Positions 57,807 through 64,000 of a DNA stretch of 64,000 nucleotides are shown piece after piece. The position numbers were made by a program, and so were the translations under genes. The notes beneath the pieces are model-generated. The model did no database searches and was not told where the DNA came from. It worked only from the letters and a program-made list of their open reading frames with translations. The stretch lies in contig NZ_FOBF01000005.1 in NCBI RefSeq assembly GCF_900109355.1, positions 372,001 to 436,000 on the forward strand. The letters are read 5' to 3'. This DNA comes from Nonomuraea pusilla (GTDB lineage Bacteria > Actinomycetota > Actinomycetes > Streptosporangiales > Streptosporangiaceae). Numbering within the stretch: the first letter of the stretch is position 1; every line of letters begins with the position of its first letter.

Positions 57807-58308
57807 TTGGCTGAACCCCGTCAAGGGCTTCGGGGTCACCTTCCACACGATGTTCAAGAAGCCCGTCACGACCAACTACCCGGAGGAGAAGAAGCCGACG
57901 GCTCCTCGCTTCCACGGGCGGCACCAGCTCAACCGCTGGCCCGACGGGCTGGAGAAGTGCGTCGGGTGCGAGCTGTGCGCCTGGGCGTGTCCCGCCGACG
58001 CGATCTACGTCGAGGGCGCGGACAACACCGAGGAGGAGCGCTTCTCGCCGGGTGAGCGGTACGGGCGCACGTACCAGATCAACTACCTGCGCTGCATCCT
58101 GTGCGGGCTGTGCATCGAGGCGTGCCCCACGCGGGCGCTCACGATGACGAACGAGTACGAGCTCGCCGACAGCAGCCGCGAGGGCCTCATCTACACCAAG
58201 GAGATGCTCCTCGCGCCGCTCACGCAGGGCATGGAGCAGCCCCCGCACCCGATGCGGCTCGGCGAGACCGAAGAGGACTACTACCGGCTGGGACGGACCA
58301 ATGGGTGA
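57793..58308 (+). CDS. nuoI: NADH-quinone oxidoreductase subunit I
   Basis: 171 residues. Two [4Fe-4S] clusters (N6a, N6b): [20 protein letters not shown] and [20 protein letters not shown]. They wire NuoG to NuoB. GTG start lies inside the nuoH end; the C-terminal tail ([20 protein letters not shown]) is specific to actinobacteria. Confidence 0.98.
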   Translation: MGLTDWLNPVKGFGVTFHTMFKKPVTTNYPEEKKPTAPRFHGRHQLNRWPDGLEKCVGCELCAWACPADAIYVEGADNTEEERFSPGERYGRTYQINYLRCILCGLCIEACPTRALTMTNEYELADSSREGLIYTKEMLLAPLTQGMEQPPHPMRLGETEEDYYRLGRTNG

Positions 58309-59086
58309 GACCATCACGTTCTGGGTGCTCGCCGTCGTCTCCGTCGGCGCCGCGCTCGGCATGGTCTTCAACAGGAAGGCCGTCTACTCGGCGCTCATGC
58401 TCGGCACCGTGATGCTCAGCCTCGCGGTCCTGTACGCCGTGCAGGACGCGCCGTTCCTGGCCGCGGTGCAGATCATCGTCTACACCGGCGCGATCATGAT
58501 GCTGTTCCTGTTCGTGCTCATGCTGGTGGGCGTCGACTCGTCCGACTCGTTCGTCGAGACGCTCAAGGGTCAGCGCTTCTGGGCCGTGATCGCGGGCATC
58601 GGCTTCGCCACGCTGTTCGTCCTGGCCGTCGGCAACGCCGTGTTCGGCCGCGAGGCGGGCCTCGCGGCGGCCACCGGGCAGGGCGGCTACGTCCGCTCGA
58701 TCGCGCTGCTGCTGTTCACCAAGTACGTCTTCGCCTTCGAGGTGACCTCGGCGCTGCTCATCACCGCGGCGCTGGGCGCGATGGTGCTGGCGCACAAGGA
58801 GCGGCTCACCGTCAAGCCCACGCAGAAGGACCTGTCGCGTGCCCGGTTCCTCGGCGACCGCCCGTCGCCGCTGCCCGGCCCCGGCACGTACGCCAGGAAC
58901 AACGCGATCGACATGCCGGCGCTGCTGCCCGACGGATCGGTCGCCGAGTCCTCGGTCAACCGCTACATCGCCCGGTACGACGTCGAGCAGGGCCACCTGC
59001 CCGACGACCCCAAGCTGGCCGAGGCGATCAAGCACACGGTCGAGGAGGGCTCCGAGGCCGAGGGAACCAACGAGGTGACCAAGTGA
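58301..59086 (+). CDS. nuoJ: NADH-quinone oxidoreductase subunit J
   Basis: 261 residues with five helices in the first 170 (for example [20 protein letters not shown] and [20 protein letters not shown]). Residues 170-261 are an extra hydrophilic tail ([20 protein letters not shown] and onwards) that short NuoJ lacks; such tails are seen in actinobacteria. Part of the proton path. 8-bp overlap with nuoI. Confidence 0.96.
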   Translation: MGETITFWVLAVVSVGAALGMVFNRKAVYSALMLGTVMLSLAVLYAVQDAPFLAAVQIIVYTGAIMMLFLFVLMLVGVDSSDSFVETLKGQRFWAVIAGIGFATLFVLAVGNAVFGREAGLAAATGQGGYVRSIALLLFTKYVFAFEVTSALLITAALGAMVLAHKERLTVKPTQKDLSRARFLGDRPSPLPGPGTYARNNAIDMPALLPDGSVAESSVNRYIARYDVEQGHLPDDPKLAEAIKHTVEEGSEAEGTNEVTK

Positions 59087-59379
59087 CGACGCATTACCTC
59101 ATCCTGTCGGGCCTGCTGTTCGCCATCGGCGCGCTCGGCGTGCTGGTCAGGCGCAACGCGATCGTGGTGTTCATGTGCGTCGAGCTCATGCTCAACGCGT
59201 GCAACCTCGCGTTCGTCACCTTCGCCAGGCAGGTCGGCAACCTGGAAGGCCAGATCATCGCGTTCTTCGTGATGGTGGTGGCCGCCGCCGAGGTCGTGGT
59301 CGGCCTGGCCATCATCGTGACGATCTTCCGAACCCGCAGGTCCGCGTCGGTCGACGACGCCAACCTGCTGAAGTACTAA
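59083..59379 (+). CDS. nuoK: NADH-quinone oxidoreductase subunit K
   Basis: 98 residues, three helices. [20 protein letters not shown] carries the conserved membrane Glu (in CVELML) of the proton channel, and a second acidic residue is in [18 protein letters not shown] overlaps the nuoJ stop. Confidence 0.98.
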   Translation: MTTHYLILSGLLFAIGALGVLVRRNAIVVFMCVELMLNACNLAFVTFARQVGNLEGQIIAFFVMVVAAAEVVVGLAIIVTIFRTRRSASVDDANLLKY

Positions 59380-59389
59380 GAGGTGACTG

Positions 59390-61300
59390 GTGGAATCTCC
59401 TGTTGAGATCGTCCAGCACACCGCCGGCGGCGTGATCGGGGCCTCCTGGCTGATGATCGCCTTCCCGTTGCTGGGGGCGTTCATCCTGCTGGTGTTCAAC
59501 CGGTTCACGAACCGGTGGGGCCATCTGCTGGGCGTGGCCATGTCCCTCGCCTCGTTCGTCGTGGCGGTGCTGGCCTTTTTCGAGCTGCTCGGACTCGGAG
59601 AGGAGCAGCGTCGCCAGGCCGTCCATCTGTACGAGTTCATTCCCGGCATGGTGGACATGGGCCTGCTGATCGACCCGCTGTCGATCAGCTTCGCCCTGCT
59701 GATCACGGGTGTCGGATCGCTGATCCACATCTACTCGATCGGCTACATGGCGCACGACGAGCACCGGCGCAGGTTCTTCTCGTACCTGAACCTGTTCGTC
59801 TCCGCGATGCTCCTGCTGGTGCTCGCCGACAACTACGTGGGCCTGTTCATCGGCTGGGAGGGCGTGGGTCTCGCGTCCTACCTGCTGATCGGGTTCTGGC
59901 AGTTCAAGCCGTCCGCCGCCACCGCGGCCAAGAAGGCGTTCGTCGTCAACCGCGTCGGTGACTTCGGCCTGCTGGTCGGCATGTTCATCATGTGGACGAC
60001 GTTCGGCACGCTCACCTTCAGCCAGCTCGGCGAGGAGGTCGGCAAGGGCGCCTCCAACGGCACCCTCACCGCCATCGGCCTCCTGCTGCTCCTCGGCGCC
60101 TGCGGCAAGTCCGCGCAGCTGCCGCTGCAGTCCTGGCTCCTCGACGCGATGGAGGGCCCGACCCCGGTCTCGGCCCTCATCCACGCCGCGACCATGGTCA
60201 CCGCCGGCGTCTACCTGGTGGTCCGCTCCGGCGCGTTCTTCTTCCCCGAGGGGTCGGCGCAGGCGCTCGCCGTCGCGATCGTCGGCGCGGCCACGCTGCT
60301 CGCCGGTGCGATCATCGGTTGCGCGAAGGACGACATCAAGAAGGGCCTCGCCGGTTCGACGATGTCGCAGATCGGCTACATGATGCTCGGCGCGGGCCTC
60401 GGCCCGGCGGGCTACGCCTTCGCGATCGGCCACCTGATCACGCACGGCTTCTTCAAGGCCGACATGTTCCTCGGCGCCGGCTCCGTCATGCACGGCATGA
60501 ACGACGAGGTCGACATGCGCAAGTACGGCGGCCTGCGCAAGTACATGCCGCTGACCTTCGTGACCTTCATCGTCGGCTACCTGGCGATCATCGGCTTCCC
60601 GCTGCTGTCCGGCTACTTCACCAAGGACGGCATCATCGAGACCGCGGTCCACCACCAGCCGGTGCTGGGCTGGCTGGCCGTGCTCGGCGCGGGCATCACC
60701 GGCTTCTACATGTCGCGGATGGTCTTCATGACCTTCTTCGGCCAGAAGCGCTGGGCCGAGAACGCCCACCCGCACGAGTCGCCGGCCGTCATGACCCTGC
60801 CGCTGATCATCCTGTCGATCGGCTCGATCTTCCTGGGCGGCTACCTCATCCTGAGCAACACGCTCATGGACTTCCTCGCCCCGGCCGTCGGCGCGCCCGA
60901 GGTCAGGCCCGAGTTCCACCCGTTCACCACGCCCGGTCTGGCCACGCTCGCGCTCGTCGCGGTCGGCGCCGCCTACGCCTGGATGAAGTACGGCAAGGCC
61001 GAGGTGCCCGCCGTCCAGCCGCGCGGCTCGTTCCTCACCACGTTCGCCCGGCGCGACCTGTACGGCGACGCGATCAACGAGTCGCTGTTCATGCGCCCCG
61101 GCCAGTGGCTCACCAGGCTCGCGGTGTTCTTCGACAACCGCGGCGTGGACGGTGTCGTCAACGGCCTGGCCGCGGGCATCGGCGGGAGCTCAGGGCGCCT
61201 GAGGAGGCTCCAGACGGGCTTCGCCAGAACGTACGCGCTGTCCATCCTGATCGGTGCCGCCCTGCTGACCGGCGCCCTGCTCCTCGTTGGGACCATCTGA
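59390..61300 (+). CDS. nuoL: NADH-quinone oxidoreductase subunit L
   Basis: 636 residues. Antiporter-like proton pump with about 16 helices. [20 protein letters not shown] has the key Glu, [40 protein letters not shown] and [20 protein letters not shown] carry the Lys and His of the half-channels. The long lateral helix lies near the end. GAGGTG sits before the GTG, 10 nt after nuoK. Confidence 0.98.
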   Translation: MESPVEIVQHTAGGVIGASWLMIAFPLLGAFILLVFNRFTNRWGHLLGVAMSLASFVVAVLAFFELLGLGEEQRRQAVHLYEFIPGMVDMGLLIDPLSISFALLITGVGSLIHIYSIGYMAHDEHRRRFFSYLNLFVSAMLLLVLADNYVGLFIGWEGVGLASYLLIGFWQFKPSAATAAKKAFVVNRVGDFGLLVGMFIMWTTFGTLTFSQLGEEVGKGASNGTLTAIGLLLLLGACGKSAQLPLQSWLLDAMEGPTPVSALIHAATMVTAGVYLVVRSGAFFFPEGSAQALAVAIVGAATLLAGAIIGCAKDDIKKGLAGSTMSQIGYMMLGAGLGPAGYAFAIGHLITHGFFKADMFLGAGSVMHGMNDEVDMRKYGGLRKYMPLTFVTFIVGYLAIIGFPLLSGYFTKDGIIETAVHHQPVLGWLAVLGAGITGFYMSRMVFMTFFGQKRWAENAHPHESPAVMTLPLIILSIGSIFLGGYLILSNTLMDFLAPAVGAPEVRPEFHPFTTPGLATLALVAVGAAYAWMKYGKAEVPAVQPRGSFLTTFARRDLYGDAINESLFMRPGQWLTRLAVFFDNRGVDGVVNGLAAGIGGSSGRLRRLQTGFARTYALSILIGAALLTGALLLVGTI

Positions 61301-62856
61301 TGTCACCCTGGCTTCCGATACTCATGGCGGTGCCCGTCCTGGGCGCCATCGTGGTGGCCCTGCTCCCCAAGGGCGGCGACAAACTGGCCAAGCAGGTCAC
61401 GCTCGCCGTCTCGCTGCTCGTGCTGGTGCTGACGGGCGTCATGGCGGCGCAGTTCAAGCCGGGTGGCGCGAGGTTCCAGTTCACCGCCGAGTACGACTGG
61501 ATCCCGAGCTTCGGCGTGAAGTTCGGGGTCGGCGTCGACGGCGTCGCGCTCGTGCTGATCGCGCTGTCCGCGGTGCTGGTGCCGATCGTGGTGCTCGCCT
61601 CCTGGTACGACGCCGACGGCGTCAAGACGGCCGACGGCACGATCGTCACGCCGAAGCGGTCGGTCAAGACGTACTTCTCGCTGCTGCTCGTCCTCGAAGC
61701 GATGATGATCGGCGTCTTCGCGGCGACCGACGTCTTCCTGTTCTACGTGTTCTTCGAGGCCATGCTCATCCCGATGTACTTCATGATCGGGTCGTACGGC
61801 GGCGCCCAGCGGTCGTACGCGGCCGTGAAGTTCCTGCTGTACTCGCTGTTCGGCGGCCTGCTCATGCTGGTCGCGGTCATCGGCCTGTACGTGGCGGCGT
61901 CCAAGGGCACGTTCATGTTCGAGCCGCTGATCGGGGCCGTGAAGGACCCGACGACGCAGAAGTGGCTGTTCGGCGGCTTCTTCATCGCCTTCGCGATCAA
62001 GGCGCCGCTGTGGCCGGTGCACACCTGGCTGCCCGACGCGGCGGCCCAGGCCCCGGCCGGCGCGGCCGTGCTGCTGGTCGGCGTCCTCGACAAGGTCGGC
62101 ACGTTCGGCATGCTCCGCTTCTGCCTGGAGCTGTTCCCCGACGCCGCCAAGTCGTTCACGATGCCGATCGTCGTGCTGTCGGTGATCAGCATCATCTACG
62201 GCGCGATCGTGGCCATCGGGCAGACCGACATGAAGCGGCTCATCGCCTACACGTCGATCTCGCACTTCGGCTTCATCGTGCTCGGCGTGTTCGCCATGTC
62301 GAACATCGCCCAGACGGGCGCCGCGCTCTACATGGTCAACCACGGCTTCGCCACCGGCGCGCTGTTCCTCGCGGCGGGCTTCCTGATCGCCAGGCGCGGC
62401 TCGCCGTTCATCGCCGACTACGGCGGCGTGCAGAAGGTCGCCCCGCTGCTCGCGGGCTTCTTCCTCGTCGCCGGCCTCGCGGGGCTCTCGCTGCCCGGGC
62501 TCTCGTCCTTCGTCAGCGAGTTCATGGTCATGATCGGCACGTACTCCAGCTCCGCGCACGGCTCCGGCGCCTTCACGGTGGCCGCGGGCATCTCCGCGGT
62601 GGCCGTGATCCTCGCGGCCGTCTACATCCTGTGGATGGTCCAGCGGACCCTGAACGGCCCGACCGCCGAGCCGGTCAAGGCGTTCAAGGACCTTAACGCG
62701 CGCGAGGTGTGGGTGCTGGCCCCGCTCATCGCCCTGATCATCGGGTTCGGGTTCTTCCCCAAGCCGCTGATCGACGTGATCCAGCCGTCGGTGGTCCACA
62801 CGCTTACCAACGTCAACGTGAGCACCGCCATCGCTGAGAGAGGGACAGGTCAGTGA
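61300..62856 (+). CDS. nuoM: NADH-quinone oxidoreductase subunit M
   Basis: 518 residues. Second antiporter-like pump with 14 helices. VFLFYVFFEAMLIPMYFMIG holds the channel Glu, KAPLWPVHTWLPDAAAQAPA the central Lys, and GQTDMKRLIAYTSISHFGFI the second Lys/His. The ATG shares a base with the nuoL stop (TGATG). The stop overlaps the nuoN GTG. Confidence 0.98.
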   Translation: MSPWLPILMAVPVLGAIVVALLPKGGDKLAKQVTLAVSLLVLVLTGVMAAQFKPGGARFQFTAEYDWIPSFGVKFGVGVDGVALVLIALSAVLVPIVVLASWYDADGVKTADGTIVTPKRSVKTYFSLLLVLEAMMIGVFAATDVFLFYVFFEAMLIPMYFMIGSYGGAQRSYAAVKFLLYSLFGGLLMLVAVIGLYVAASKGTFMFEPLIGAVKDPTTQKWLFGGFFIAFAIKAPLWPVHTWLPDAAAQAPAGAAVLLVGVLDKVGTFGMLRFCLELFPDAAKSFTMPIVVLSVISIIYGAIVAIGQTDMKRLIAYTSISHFGFIVLGVFAMSNIAQTGAALYMVNHGFATGALFLAAGFLIARRGSPFIADYGGVQKVAPLLAGFFLVAGLAGLSLPGLSSFVSEFMVMIGTYSSSAHGSGAFTVAAGISAVAVILAAVYILWMVQRTLNGPTAEPVKAFKDLNAREVWVLAPLIALIIGFGFFPKPLIDVIQPSVVHTLTNVNVSTAIAERGTGQ

Positions 62857-64000
62857 ACGACGTCATCCAAGCGCCGACGATCGAGTACGGCACGCTGGCG
62901 CCGTTGCTGGTCGTCTTCGGCGCCGCCATCATCGGCGTGCTCGTGGAGGCGTTCGCGCCGCGCTACCTGCGCAAGTCCGTCCACGTGCCGCTCACGCTGC
63001 TGAGCCTGGCCGGCGCGTTCGCGCTGGTCATCGTGCAGGTCGCGGTGAACAGCGTGCCGAAGTCCGCGTCGGCCATGGGCGCCGTCGCGGTCGACGGTCC
63101 CTCGCTGTTCATCTGGGGCGTCATCCTCGTCCTGTCGTTCGTCTGCGTCCTGCTGATCAACGACGAGGGCCACTTCGTCGCCTCCGCGGCGGCCGTGCCC
63201 GGCAGCTCCGACGAGGCCGAGGCCGAGGCGGCGGGCAACCAGCACACCGAGGTCTACCCGCTGGTGCTGTTCGCGGTGGGCGGCATGCTGCTGTTCCCCG
63301 CCGCGAACGACCTGCTGACGATGTTCGTCGCCCTTGAGGTCATGTCGCTGCCGCTGTACCTGCTGTGCGGCCTGGCCCGCCGGCGCCGCCTGCTGTCGCA
63401 GGAGGCGTCGATGAAGTACTTCCTGCTGGGCGCCTTCTCGTCGGCGTTCTTCCTGTACGGCACCGCGATGCTCTACGGCTACGCCGGCACCGTGTCGCTG
63501 GGCGGCATCAGCAAGGCGATGTCCACGGGCTCGCTGCTCGACCCGCTGCTGCTGATCGGCTTCGCCATGACCGGCGTGGGCCTGCTGTTCAAGATCGGCG
63601 CCGCGCCGTTCCAGGCATGGAAGCCGGACGTCTACCAGGGCGCTCCCACGCCCATCACCGCCCTCATGGCCTCCGGCACGCTCGTGGCGGCCGTGGGCGC
63701 GCTGCTGCGGGTGTTCTGGGTGGCCCTGGGCAACCTCGACTGGAACTGGCGTCCGGTCATCTGGGGCGTGGCCGCGCTCACCATGATCGTGGGTGCGATC
63801 CTGGCCATCACCCAGACCGACATCAAGCGGATGCTCGCCTACTCGTCCATCGCGCACGCGGGCTTCCTGCTCGTGGGTGTGATGGCGACGTTCGGCAGCG
63901 CCGAGCAGAACGCCCAGTCGCTGAAGGCGATCCTGTTCTACCTGGCGGTGTACGGCATCACCACGGTGGGCGCGTTCGCGGTGGTCACGCTGGTGCGCGA
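62853..64000 (+). CDS. nuoN: NADH-quinone oxidoreductase subunit N (cut by window edge)
   Basis: 382 residues visible, no stop before the edge; full NuoN is usually 480-540 residues. Third antiporter-like pump: NDLLTMFVALEVMSLPLYLL has the channel Glu, FKIGAAPFQAWKPDVYQGAP the central Lys, and TQTDIKRMLAYSSIAHAGFL the second site. A hydrophilic insert (SSDEAEAEAAGNQHTE) lies between early helices. GTG overlaps nuoM by 4 nt. Confidence 0.97.
   Translation, partial: MNDVIQAPTIEYGTLAPLLVVFGAAIIGVLVEAFAPRYLRKSVHVPLTLLSLAGAFALVIVQVAVNSVPKSASAMGAVAVDGPSLFIWGVILVLSFVCVLLINDEGHFVASAAAVPGSSDEAEAEAAGNQHTEVYPLVLFAVGGMLLFPAANDLLTMFVALEVMSLPLYLLCGLARRRRLLSQEASMKYFLLGAFSSAFFLYGTAMLYGYAGTVSLGGISKAMSTGSLLDPLLLIGFAMTGVGLLFKIGAAPFQAWKPDVYQGAPTPITALMASGTLVAAVGALLRVFWVALGNLDWNWRPVIWGVAALTMIVGAILAITQTDIKRMLAYSSIAHAGFLLVGVMATFGSAEQNAQSLKAILFYLAVYGITTVGAFAVVTLVR

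Overview
The window is a 64 kb piece of a very GC-rich chromosome whose third codon positions are almost all G or C. Starts are often GTG, and many genes have a TAnnnT box only 6 to 9 nt before the start codon. The gene set points to a filamentous actinomycete: bldN with its anti-sigma rsbN, bldC, a second BldC-like regulator, rex-hemACDB, HspR/HAIR heat shock control, a 32-residue bS22-type ribosomal protein, and menaquinone plus a full nuo operon. The Streptosporangiales (for example Nonomuraea-like) is my guess from gene content only. I see no phage, insertion sequence, CRISPR array, rRNA or tRNA. This is mostly conserved core chromosome with small accessory pieces between the conserved blocks.

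Layout. 1-4.2 kb: partial SDR, TetR regulator, small secreted or hypothetical proteins. 4.2-10.9 kb: minus-strand heat shock operon dnaK-grpE-dnaJ-hspR-clpB behind a promoter with two HAIR operators. 11-13.9 kb: repeat-rich spacer, a lipoprotein, then proline dehydrogenase and proC. 13.9-17.6 kb: NarL-type two-component system with an ABC exporter. 17.7-24.9 kb: acuC, a phosphatase-like protein, BldC-like regulator, bS22, epimerase, acyltransferase, SDR, and an ECF sigma factor coupled to an LCP protein. 24.9-27.3 kb: HAD hydrolase, rsbN and bldN. 27.5-34.7 kb: a 7-TM protein ending in an ABM-like domain, a glutaredoxin-like protein, then rex-hemA-hemC-hemD-hemB. 34.8-42.5 kb: primase-polymerase-like protein, hemL, LysR regulator, phosphatase, and the system II cytochrome c maturation genes. 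42.5-47 kb: PLDc_N protein, a lethal-factor-like metalloprotease with a small acidic neighbour, bldC, DUF4229 protein, secreted beta-propeller, menG. 47.9-64 kb: geranylgeranyl-reductase-like flavoprotein followed by nuoA to nuoN (nuoN runs off the edge).

Much of the right two thirds serves one theme: respiration. Haem synthesis, cytochrome c assembly, menaquinone methylation and reduction, and complex I lie together, and two 18-bp Rex operators (29212-29229 and 47808-47825) place the haem operon and the complex I operon under NADH/NAD+ control. Developmental regulators (BldN/RsbN, BldC) are interspersed.

Most worth a second look: the metalloprotease/acidic protein pair, the 7-TM-ABM fusion beside bldN and rex, the sigma-coupled LCP protein, an AT-rich island with a near-consensus promoter element and hairpins next to bldC, and tandem repeats that copy the 3' ends of genes including their stop codons.
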